Made by a program: the position numbers and the translations under genes
The notes under the pieces: generated by a model
Database searches by the model: none
The model's input: only the letters and a program-made list of their open reading frames with translations
Told to the model about the DNA's origin: nothing
In this document: positions 35,679 through 43,218 of the stretch, piece by piece
Layout: every line of letters starts with the position of its first letter
Position numbering within the stretch: position 1 is the stretch's first letter
Assembly: GCA_020628085.1 (NCBI GenBank)
Contig: JAHDFQ010000008.1
Span: 1 to 58,129, forward strand
From: Saprospiraceae bacterium
Lineage (GTDB): Bacteria; Bacteroidota; Bacteroidia; Chitinophagales; Saprospiraceae
DNA length: 58,129 nt
Reading direction: 5' to 3'

Positions 35679-37007
35679 CTACCGAAACGGTAAAATCCAT
35701 TTCTTTTGCACAAAACTATCTTTTTCTTTACTCAAATCAATAGTTGGATCAATAAATTGTTGACTTGCACGACTGTTTAGAGCCACATGTGCATTGACCG
35801 TGACAATTGGATCGTCAATGCCGTGATATAAACGATATTCTTCCGCCAAAAAATGAGCAAATTGTAAAATAAAATCAGGCTGAATCGCCATCTGTTTTTC
35901 TTGATATGGCGTTAGGTATTTACTGTTGATAATCTCAGCTTGGTTTCCAGTTTTGGGATCAGTAATAGAAAAAGTAGCCGTTCCAGATTTTTCAACGAGC
36001 ATCACACGCCAACCGAAACGATACCCTTCTTCTGTCCAATACAAATTACCCGAATAGAGGTGATGTCGAAAGGGTAGAATAATTTGTACGAGTAGAAAAA
36101 TAGCAAAAAACGGAATCAATATTTTAGAGCCTACATAATTTTGAGTAGAAACAATTTCTTTTTGAAACCTTGAGTAGAAAAATTTATAGTGCGTTTCCGA
36201 AGGAAAAAAGATCAAGGTGTTAAACACCATAATCAGCGGAAACAAACCAATATTAAATAGTAAATACGTCAAAAAATGAAAAACAATGACCATGGCATAA
36301 GCAAAAGGTCGAGTTTTGCGAAACATCAAAAAATAAGCAATGGTCAGATCATAGATCGCTCCGCCCCAGCTAAAGACGTAACCGCACCAATCTTGTTTGA
36401 AGAAGTAACCCAATAAAGGTAAATCAGCGTGTTCGGGCAACCAAATCCGCAAAGGTAAACCATACACCATCCAGTCTGTATTGAGTTTAGCTAGACCCGC
36501 ACAGGTGTACACAATAGTTAATTGTGCAATAATAACATCAATGTAATACGCTGGAATTTTAGTGATGGGAGCGATTCCACGCCAACGAACATCTAGTGAA
36601 AAATTACGATGTGCTGGTAAAAAGATAAGCAGAAAAGCGAGTACAATAACGAGGTAGTAATGGTTGAGATAATTAGTCGCATCAATGAGTTCTTTATAGG
36701 TAAAACAGCAAAAAAAAATAAAGATAGCTATTCGATAAAAAAGTCCGAATGCGATACAAAGTGCGCTAATAATAATAAGCGAAAAAACAACGTAAATTTG
36801 TGTTTCTGTAGGGTCAGGAATCCAGTGAAAACCATAAAACTTAAAAAAGAAATCGGGTTCCAAATAGAGCTTTTCGATCCAACCATTTGACCAAGCTCGA
36901 ATCCCACCAAACGCCATTAATAATCCGAATAAAATCCTAAACGTCACTAAGGGATAAATTCCCTTAGTGACGTTTAGATAATTAGAAATAGCTTGTTGGA
37001 ATGACAT
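35679..37007 (-). CDS. HTTM-domain membrane protein (vitamin-K-dependent gamma-carboxylase-like)
   Basis: 442 residues. About six to eight hydrophobic segments in the first 300 residues, then a soluble C-terminal domain (from about 320). N-terminal PLVTFRILFGLLMAFGGIR, the stretch YKELIDATNYLNHYYLVIVLAFLLIFLPAHR (104-134) and TIVYTCAGLAKLNTDWMVYG mark the HTTM/VKGC family, whose animal member carboxylates glutamates using vitamin K. In Bacteroidota this family often follows imelysin-type genes; function there is undetermined. Starts three bases after the imelysin stop. Residues 11-24 are encoded by a perfect 17-bp inverted repeat. Confidence 0.88.
   Translation of the reverse strand: MSFQQAISNYLNVTKGIYPLVTFRILFGLLMAFGGIRAWSNGWIEKLYLEPDFFFKFYGFHWIPDPTETQIYVVFSLIIISALCIAFGLFYRIAIFIFFCCFTYKELIDATNYLNHYYLVIVLAFLLIFLPAHRNFSLDVRWRGIAPITKIPAYYIDVIIAQLTIVYTCAGLAKLNTDWMVYGLPLRIWLPEHADLPLLGYFFKQDWCGYVFSWGGAIYDLTIAYFLMFRKTRPFAYAMVIVFHFLTYLLFNIGLFPLIMVFNTLIFFPSETHYKFFYSRFQKEIVSTQNYVGSKILIPFFAIFLLVQIILPFRHHLYSGNLYWTEEGYRFGWRVMLVEKSGTATFSITDPKTGNQAEIINSKYLTPYQEKQMAIQPDFILQFAHFLAEEYRLYHGIDDPIVTVNAHVALNSRASQQFIDPTIDLSKEKDSFVQKKWILPFR
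36937..36977. repeat. perfect 17-bp inverted repeat inside the HTTM coding sequence
   Basis: CTAAACGTCACTAAGGG (36937-36953), 7-base spacer, CCCTTAGTGACGTTTAG (36961-36977). It lies within codons 11-24 of the HTTM gene, in frame and without damage to the reading frame. Confidence 0.9.
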
Positions 37008-37010
37008 AGA

Positions 37011-38141
37011 TTAATCCGAATCTGAAGGATTATCTATGTAGGTAATAGAAATACAGAGCGTTGAGGGCATGTCTGTTTTTAAGTATAAAACTTGTTGTGC
37101 ATAATCTGTATAAGCTTCACGAACGGCGTTGTTATCGTTTTCAATAGCTTGTGCCAAAGAGGCGTTAATATTATTTAATTGTTGAGCCGCTGTTTCAAAT
37201 TGCGTTAAAATCACCTCGTTCAGAGAAACATCTCCCTTCTGTGCATCTACAAAACCTAACAAGTCATCTAAACCTTCTTTATTTTGACCATTCTCAAAAC
37301 CAATTCCTTTATAAATATCCGCAGATGCTTCTAAAGATGCTTTTAGTAAGTCAATAGAAAGGTCGCTATAATAAGCCTCTACACCTTCTGGATAGGTAAT
37401 TCCGAGTGCATTGACACCCGCAGGATCACCGAGGCGGTATCTTTTTGAATATTCATAATTTTCATTTAAAGCATTGATAATGACACTCAAAGAACTACCT
37501 GCATCTGTTCCTCTATTATCAATGAAGCTAGCTCTATCTGTATTCCAATCCGCCTGAATTGTCGTAATACGATTTTTCATATCGGCAATAATAGCGAGAA
37601 AATAGTTTTGTAGATTTTCATCAGTTTGCAAGGCTGTAACTAAATCATTTTCTGAATTTTGATGACCATACAATAAATAATCTAAAGCAGGAAACCCTTT
37701 ATCGTAATCTAGACTTGAACCCGCTGCCGCAAAATCATACACTCCTGTTTCAATATTAGATTGAATATCATCAGTGTTAGGTGGAAAATTATTGAAGTTC
37801 GCTCTGAATTCTAATTCATCGGCTGTGCCTATTTCAAAATTTGAAGTATGTTGAAAAGTGGTGTAAGCTGATACAAACGCACTTTTAGTTGCTTCTATAG
37901 TTGCAGCCGAAGGTTGAGCAACCAATTCATTGATAGCGTTTTCAAGAGTCGTTACATCATTACCAAATTGATTGTAAGAAGGCGTTATGATATTATCAAC
38001 TATATTTGTCAACAAATCCTGTTGGTCATATCCTTTTGTACAAGTTAATGGATCATTGCTATCATCGTCTTTACAGGCATTAATAGTGAAGAGAAAACCT
38101 CCAATAAATCCCAATAAAATTATCTTTTTTAAATCCTTCAT
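37011..38141 (-). CDS. imelysin-like lipoprotein (peptidase M75 family, Bacteroidota type)
   Basis: 376 residues. Lipoprotein signal with lipobox INAC, lipidated C23, followed by DDDS. All-helical imelysin fold expected: TPSYNQFGNDVTTLENAI near the start is the typical first helix, and YDKGFPALDYLLYG (147-159) is the motif region. In classical imelysins this reads GxHxxE; here it is G149-F-P151-A-L-D154, so the His and Glu are replaced. The family is linked to iron uptake (IrpA) by expression and structure studies; it is not a proven peptidase. Second gene of the locus, 66 bases after DUF4856 with a strong hairpin between. Confidence 0.88.
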   Translation of the reverse strand: MKDLKKIILLGFIGGFLFTINACKDDDSNDPLTCTKGYDQQDLLTNIVDNIITPSYNQFGNDVTTLENAINELVAQPSAATIEATKSAFVSAYTTFQHTSNFEIGTADELEFRANFNNFPPNTDDIQSNIETGVYDFAAAGSSLDYDKGFPALDYLLYGHQNSENDLVTALQTDENLQNYFLAIIADMKNRITTIQADWNTDRASFIDNRGTDAGSSLSVIINALNENYEYSKRYRLGDPAGVNALGITYPEGVEAYYSDLSIDLLKASLEASADIYKGIGFENGQNKEGLDDLLGFVDAQKGDVSLNEVILTQFETAAQQLNNINASLAQAIENDNNAVREAYTDYAQQVLYLKTDMPSTLCISITYIDNPSDSD

Positions 38142-38161
38142 GTTTGGTAATTATTTTAGAA

Positions 38162-38193
38162 ACTAGAAAGCATTTTTCAAAATGCTTTCTAGT
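38162..38193 (-). terminator. strong hairpin between DUF4856 and imelysin genes
   Basis: Perfect 15-bp stem ACTAGAAAGCATTTT (38162-38176) / AAAATGCTTTCTAGT (38179-38193). On the minus strand it lies 14 bases after the DUF4856 stop. It could reduce read-through, so that the first gene is made in excess over the rest of the operon. Confidence 0.7.
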
Positions 38194-38207
38194 CGAAAAA
38201 TTTACGT

Positions 38208-39317
38208 TTAAAACTGATCTTTTATAGCTTCAAAACCATAATATTCAGCTAGTTTATCTTTCGCTGTTTGTAAATCAGCGACAGCTGTATTGTACAAGTT
38301 CATATTTTCAAAATCACTTGATCCAGCTATCAAAGTCAAAATTTCATTGATTTGAGCTAAATCAATTTTACGTCCTTCATTGAACTGCAAACTGTATACA
38401 AACCCAATAGCTTCTGACAAATCGTGTGATCTCAATGCCATATCATCAAAATCAGCGATACCGCCATTTAGGTAGTGTAGAGCCGTTCCAACTGAAACTT
38501 CTTCCCAAGCTGCTCGTGCTTCTGTAATCGCTTCGTCTCTTGCTGTCAAGTCATCGTTGCTAATCGCTGCACGACCTTTCAACATGGCATCCATTAAAGT
38601 TTGGTTTGAATTTAAAAGATCATTTCGTCTGTTGGTATAAGTACCCCAAAAGACTAAGCCACTTGTATTAACTGGAAATTCTTTAGGTACACCCAAATAT
38701 CCAAATGCTTCGTCCCAATGATGCTCCATTGCTGTTCCTTCTCCTGGTTCAACTATTTCATTATCGACATTCATACGATCATCGCCCATATAAACAGATG
38801 TACCTTGATAATAAAAACAAGCACCCATCAACCCTTTTTCGATAACTTGTGCATGATCGAGTCCATCTTCACCAACTAGATATGATTTTGCACCGTCGTT
38901 GCTTTCAATGACACCAGAAACACCTTCCGAACCAGCTACAGTTGATGCACTTGCTGCTGCTAATTCATCAATCAAGGCTTCAAAGTCAGTTTGAACAGCC
39001 TCGAACGTTTTACTTTTAATTTGCTTTGGATATTCTTGTGAAAATCCAGCACCTTCTGCATTCGCAAACATGGCTTTCATGCGATCAGCGTCTAAAGCAA
39101 CTCCCATCGTTTTGGAAGTTCCCATATATGCTTTCCACTCTGTCAACATATTTAAACGACTTGTTTGTCCTGTATAGCTAACGTTGTCAAAGTTGTAGAA
39201 TGTAGGTATTTCGTAAGAAGGAGCTACATCTACATTAACATCATCTTCCATATTGCAAGAAGCCAACATAGAAATAATGAATAGCAAAAATAAGTTTTTT
39301 AGGTATAAATTTTTCAT
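38208..39317 (-). CDS. DUF4856 lipoprotein of an iron-associated locus
   Basis: 369 residues. Lipobox LASC, lipidated C21, then an acidic linker. FDNVSYTGQTSRLNMLTEW and EHHWDEAFGYLGVPKEFP (198-215) are characteristic of DUF4856, a Bacteroidota family usually found beside imelysin. The HWDE element (H200-E203) has the HxxE spacing of the imelysin GxHxxE motif, and the protein is predicted helical, so a related metal-binding fold is possible (inference). First gene of the locus, directly after a good promoter. Confidence 0.85.
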   Translation of the reverse strand: MKNLYLKNLFLLFIISMLASCNMEDDVNVDVAPSYEIPTFYNFDNVSYTGQTSRLNMLTEWKAYMGTSKTMGVALDADRMKAMFANAEGAGFSQEYPKQIKSKTFEAVQTDFEALIDELAAASASTVAGSEGVSGVIESNDGAKSYLVGEDGLDHAQVIEKGLMGACFYYQGTSVYMGDDRMNVDNEIVEPGEGTAMEHHWDEAFGYLGVPKEFPVNTSGLVFWGTYTNRRNDLLNSNQTLMDAMLKGRAAISNDDLTARDEAITEARAAWEEVSVGTALHYLNGGIADFDDMALRSHDLSEAIGFVYSLQFNEGRKIDLAQINEILTLIAGSSDFENMNLYNTAVADLQTAKDKLAEYYGFEAIKDQF

Positions 39318-39338
39318 GGTTTAATATAGTTATTTTTA

Positions 39339-39355
39339 TTTAGATCAATTCTTAA
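39339..39355. promoter_or_regulatory. possible Fur-like operator in the leader of the DUF4856 locus
   Basis: TTTAGATCAATTCTTAA is a 17-base imperfect palindrome (TTAAGA-N5-TCTAAA on the minus strand, one mismatch) just downstream of the -7 box. Position and AT-rich dyad would suit an iron-responsive repressor; no consensus for this organism is known to me. Confidence 0.25.
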
Positions 39356-39361
39356 TAAGCA

Positions 39362-39392
39362 CAAATATAGAAGAGGATTTGACTTTATACAA
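39362..39392 (-). promoter_or_regulatory. promoter of the DUF4856-imelysin-HTTM locus
   Basis: On the minus strand: TTG (39390-39392), 20-base spacer, TATATTTG (39362-39369), a full match to the Bacteroidota consensus, 45 bases before the DUF4856 ATG. Confidence 0.75.
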
Positions 39393-39537
39393 GTTTTTAG
39401 ATTTATTTTTTGAAAAAATGACAATTGATGAAATCAGTATAAAAAATGCTTTTTTTAGGGAAAGATGCTTACATTTAAGACTCAAGGTTAAGTTGCCAAA
39501 AACTTGATCTGTCATTATTAAACAAAACATACTAGCA

Positions 39538-41232
39538 GTGCAAACAAAATGGAATTTCTTATCCGTTGACGAAAACGAAGTGGAGTCTTTACAGAGGGAC
39601 TTGGGTATTTCTCCGCTTTTATGTCAATTATTAGTTCAAAAAGGCATCAAAACCTACGATCAAGCCAAACAGTTCTTTCGTCCAAAACTACAGCATCTCC
39701 ACGATCCTTTTTTGATGAAAAATATGCAAAAAGCTGTTGCCCGACTAGAGCGAGCAATTGAGCAAAAACAACGGATTTTGCTATATGGCGATTACGATGT
39801 GGACGGCACTTGTTCAGTGGCGTTGATGTACACGTTTTTGAAATCATATCATAAAAATCTCATCTATTATATTCCAGATCGTTACAAAGAAGGTTATGGA
39901 ATTTCTAAACAAGGAATCGAATTTGCCAAATCAGAAGGTGTCCATCTTATTGTTGCAATGGATTGTGGTGTCAAAGCCATTGCCGAAATAGATTTAGCCA
40001 ATTCATACAAAATAGATTGTATTGTTTGCGATCATCATCTACCAAGCGATGAATTGCCTGATGCTTACGCCATGTTAAACCCCAAACAAGCCGATTGTCC
40101 ATATCCCTATAAAGAACTAACAGGTTGCGGCATTGCGTTTAAATTAGCACAAGCCTATCAAACTCGAATAGCTATTGATTGGAGTGAATTGGAGAATTTA
40201 TTGGACTTGTTAGTGGTCAGTATTGGTTGTGATATAGTACCTATTACAGGTGAAAATCGAGTCATGGCATATTTTGGTTTGAAAAAACTGAATACTAATC
40301 CAAGGCAGGGTTTGCAAGCTTTGATCGAAGTTTCTGGACAACGAAAACCGCTGTCGATACGAGATGCTGTCTTTGGTTTAGGCCCATTGATAAATGCGGC
40401 AGGTCGTCTATCCGATGCGAAATTAGCCGTCGATACAATGCTTGCTGAAGAATCAACTGAGGCTAAGAAGGCTGCACAAGTTTTAGTAGATTTGAATATA
40501 TCTCGAAGAAATATTGAATTACTGAATGTGGAATCTGCCAAAGAACAGTTTACCTCCTTTTCTAATTGGGAGAATCGGAAAAGTATTGTTCTGTTTGATC
40601 CTGATTGGAATAAAGGCGTAGTTGGTATTGTGGCGGCTCGCATGGTTGATACTTTTTATCATCCATCCATTGTTTTAACCCAGTCAGAAGGAAAAGTCGT
40701 TGGTTCTGCTCGTTCCGTTCGAGGGTTTAATATTCATCAAGCCATTCAACGATGTAGTGATTTGTTGCTAGGATATGGTGGGCATCAACACGCAGCGGGC
40801 TTAACTATGTTGCCTGAAAATATTGAAGCTTTCCGAGAACGTTTCGAAAAAGTCGTTCAACAAACCAGATCAATAGAGCAAATTCAACCAGAGATGGATA
40901 TTGCAGCTTGCCTCAAGTTAGAAGATATTACGCCTGCTTTTTGGAAGATTTTAAAACAGTTTGCTCCGTTTGGGCCCAAAAATCGAAATCCTATTTTTGT
41001 AACAAAAAACGTTTTCAATACACCTCGAACAAGGGTTTTAAAGAATAATCATTTGAAATTAGAAGTATATCAGCACGAATCACCTGTTTTTAACGGAATT
41101 GGCTTTGGTTTGGCAGATCATTATGAAGCAATTAAGGACAATGCTTTTGACATCTGTTACAATATAAATGAGAATATATGGAAGGGTAAAACTACCTTAC
41201 AATTAAATGTAAAAGACATTAAAAAACCATAA
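39538..41232 (+). CDS. recJ: single-stranded-DNA-specific exonuclease RecJ
   Basis: 564 residues, GTG start at 39538 (no in-frame ATG fits). 5'-3' exonuclease of recombination and mismatch repair. DHH-phosphoesterase motifs: LLYGDYDVDGTCS with D85, D87, D89; VAMDCGVKA; and D165-H166-H167 in VCDHHLPSDELP. The DHHA1 part has GYGGHQHAAGLTM, followed by the OB-fold. Normal length. Divergent from the iron locus; a 153-base gap follows before the HU gene. Confidence 0.95.
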   Translation: MQTKWNFLSVDENEVESLQRDLGISPLLCQLLVQKGIKTYDQAKQFFRPKLQHLHDPFLMKNMQKAVARLERAIEQKQRILLYGDYDVDGTCSVALMYTFLKSYHKNLIYYIPDRYKEGYGISKQGIEFAKSEGVHLIVAMDCGVKAIAEIDLANSYKIDCIVCDHHLPSDELPDAYAMLNPKQADCPYPYKELTGCGIAFKLAQAYQTRIAIDWSELENLLDLLVVSIGCDIVPITGENRVMAYFGLKKLNTNPRQGLQALIEVSGQRKPLSIRDAVFGLGPLINAAGRLSDAKLAVDTMLAEESTEAKKAAQVLVDLNISRRNIELLNVESAKEQFTSFSNWENRKSIVLFDPDWNKGVVGIVAARMVDTFYHPSIVLTQSEGKVVGSARSVRGFNIHQAIQRCSDLLLGYGGHQHAAGLTMLPENIEAFRERFEKVVQQTRSIEQIQPEMDIAACLKLEDITPAFWKILKQFAPFGPKNRNPIFVTKNVFNTPRTRVLKNNHLKLEVYQHESPVFNGIGFGLADHYEAIKDNAFDICYNINENIWKGKTTLQLNVKDIKKP

Positions 41233-41385
41233 ATTATAGTATGGTTTAGCTAAGTCGTTGAAAATAAACAAGAAAAGTCAAAATAATTTATTGAATTACT
41301 TTCTTTTAATGAATAAAATTCCGAAATTTGTGGCTCGTTTCTCGAAACGGATCATTTGTAACTTATTCTAAACCAAATAGTAATA

Positions 41386-41691
41386 ATGAGAAAAGCTGAT
41401 TTAGTCGCAGCAATATCGGAAAAGACGGGCGTGCCGAAAGTAGATGTTTTGGTTTCTTTAGAAACATTCTTCAAAGAGGTGAAAACGTCTCTTTCTGAAG
41501 GAGAGAATGTGTATATAAGAGGGTTTGGTTCTTTTGTTATTAAGAAAAGAGCAAAGAAAATCGGTCGTCATATTAAGAAAAATGAAGCTATCGAAATTCC
41601 AGAACACTATATTCCTTCTTTTAAGCCTGCAAAGGTATTTGTAGAGCAAGTAAAAGAGAATGTAACCTCATTACCTGACGAAGATAAATAG
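41386..41691 (+). CDS. HU/IHF-family DNA-binding protein
   Basis: 101 residues. MRKADLVAAISEKTGVPKVDV, NVYIRGFGSFVIKKRAKKIGRHIKK (the DNA-bending arm) and IPSFKPAKVFVEQVKE are standard; the usual arm proline is in EIPEHYIP. More like IHF-beta than HU in its N-terminus. Ends eight bases before the TPR gene, so cotranscription is likely. Confidence 0.93.
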   Translation: MRKADLVAAISEKTGVPKVDVLVSLETFFKEVKTSLSEGENVYIRGFGSFVIKKRAKKIGRHIKKNEAIEIPEHYIPSFKPAKVFVEQVKENVTSLPDEDK

Positions 41692-41698
41692 TCAACTG

Positions 41699-42481
41699 AT
41701 GAATAAAACGCAGCTGATTCTGGTCGGAAGTGCCGTTCTTTTATTTCTAGGTTTATATTTTGGAGCTAATACAAAACCCTCTGATTATAGTAAAATAGAA
41801 AAAAAGAGAGCTTTGAGTGCCGAAAGTACAGGGATTAATTCGCTGTTGCTAGAAGCCAAGCCGGAACTGAGCAATAAAGAATCAGCGTTTATTTTATCTT
41901 TAGAAAAGCAAATCGCAGAAACAGCTACAGATTCTGTAAAGATAGCGGGGTATAAAAACCTAGCCAGTAAATGGTTTGAATATAATCGTGCCGATATTTC
42001 AGGTTATTATGCCGAAAAAGTGGCCTCTTTAGATCAAACCGAAGAGGCTTGGTCTATTGCAGGAACAACATATATGATCGGTGCTAGAAAAGCAACGGCC
42101 GATAAAATTAGAAAGTTTTGTTCAACAAAAGCTGTTCAGGCATTTGAAAGTGCTATTTCGATTAACCCTGACAATATAGCGCACAAAGTAAATTTAGCGA
42201 CTGCTTATGCTGAAAATCCACCCGCAGATAATCCTATGAAAGGAGTACTAATGTTGTTGGATTTAAACAAAGCGAATCCTGAAAGTGTTCCTGTATTGGT
42301 GAGTCTAGGTCGATTTGGAATACAAACGGGTCAGTTTGATAAAGCATCAGAGCGACTTAAAAAGGCGATCAACCTTGATCCAATGAATAAGCAAGCGCAT
42401 TGCTATTTAGCAGAAGCGCTAACAGCTTTAGGCGATCAGGCTGCTGCAAAAGATGCACAGTTAAAGTGTAGCACGTTATAA
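41699..42481 (+). CDS. membrane-anchored tetratricopeptide repeat protein
   Basis: 260 residues. One N-terminal membrane segment (5-23, LILVGSAVLLFLGLYFG) and a soluble, probably periplasmic, helical part. TPR-like helices are visible around AVQAFESAISINPDNIAHKVNLATAYAE and GQFDKASERLKKAINLDPMNKQAHCYLAEALTALGD. Sits between the HU/IHF gene and the small basic protein. Scaffold role unknown. Confidence 0.88.
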   Translation: MNKTQLILVGSAVLLFLGLYFGANTKPSDYSKIEKKRALSAESTGINSLLLEAKPELSNKESAFILSLEKQIAETATDSVKIAGYKNLASKWFEYNRADISGYYAEKVASLDQTEEAWSIAGTTYMIGARKATADKIRKFCSTKAVQAFESAISINPDNIAHKVNLATAYAENPPADNPMKGVLMLLDLNKANPESVPVLVSLGRFGIQTGQFDKASERLKKAINLDPMNKQAHCYLAEALTALGDQAAAKDAQLKCSTL

Positions 42482-42520
42482 AAAGAAATTATTTTAAATA
42501 CATCATAAAGAATATTAAGT

Positions 42521-42616
42521 ATGCCTTGTGGAAAAAAAAGAAAGCGTCATAAGATTGCGACGCACAAACGTAAAAAAAGACTTCGTAAGAATAGACATAA
42601 AAAGAAGGGTAAATAG
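42521..42616 (+). CDS. 31-residue very basic COX24/mS38-like ribosomal protein candidate
   Basis: Reads MPCGKKRKRHKIATHKRKK then RLRKNRHKKKGK; more than half the residues are Lys, Arg or His. The pattern KKRKRHK...HKRKKRLRKNRHKKK resembles the AURKAIP1/COX24 C-terminal domain found in mitochondrial mS38 and the short bacterial 30S protein bS22. It lies 39 bases after the TPR gene, upstream of RNase G. The homology is by eye over a low-complexity stretch, so moderate confidence in function but good confidence that it is a gene. Confidence 0.7.
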   Translation: MPCGKKRKRHKIATHKRKKRLRKNRHKKKGK

Positions 42617-43218
42617 TCCATATTTTATTTAGAGGACTATACTTATGGTTCGCTAGTTATTTTATGATTATTTGATTTACACGAACTAGGTTTTATCTTG
42701 ATGATGCTCCTAGTTCGTGTTCCCTATTTTGAATAGTTTTGTTTTTTAGAGAAGTATATGCTCTTTTGACTTGTTCAAATGTTTTGTTGATTTACACCGA
42801 AAATCGTATAAAGTTGGGGTTTTTCTAGCGAAGAAAAAATATCCATCCAACTATATTTAAAAGTCCTTTTTAGTAATCTATTCAGCACGATAGCTTATGT
42901 AATAAAGGCGTTTAATAAAATAGATCGAATAGAATATTCATAAGCCCAAGATTCAAGAAAATAAAATAAGAATTAAAATTTAGATGTTCGAGAATCAAAA
43001 ATTCCGAATAATGCTCTTTTAGTTTTTATAAAATATTCTAACTCGTCTTTATCATCATATATTTAGGTTTATAATTAACCTGTTTTCGGTTCAAATCTGA
43101 CCAATTGCTGTGTGACAATTTTGTTGAATTCTTTTGTCAAGATTATTATCAATTTCGAAAAAAATCAAACTGTTTTCTTGTCTCAATCGTGTGTATTCAC
43201 GGGTGATTCCCTGTTTAT
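42617..43218. other. 602-base non-coding region before RNase G
   Basis: Holds a hairpin at 42679-42720 near the start and then AT-rich sequence without a convincing ORF, promoter or RNA gene. RNase E/G genes commonly have long leaders that the enzyme itself cleaves to limit its own expression; that could explain the length, but I see no specific structure that proves it. Confidence 0.5.
42679..42720 (+). terminator. hairpin after the small basic gene
   Basis: Perfect 12-bp stem ACACGAACTAGG (42679-42690) / CCTAGTTCGTGT (42709-42720), 18-base loop, followed by TCCCTATTTTG. Likely ends the HU-TPR-small protein transcript. Confidence 0.7.

Noticed and set aside
42617-43218. Search for tRNA or other stable RNA in the long gap
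   Set aside because: No cloverleaf, CCA end or known RNA motif was found on either strand.
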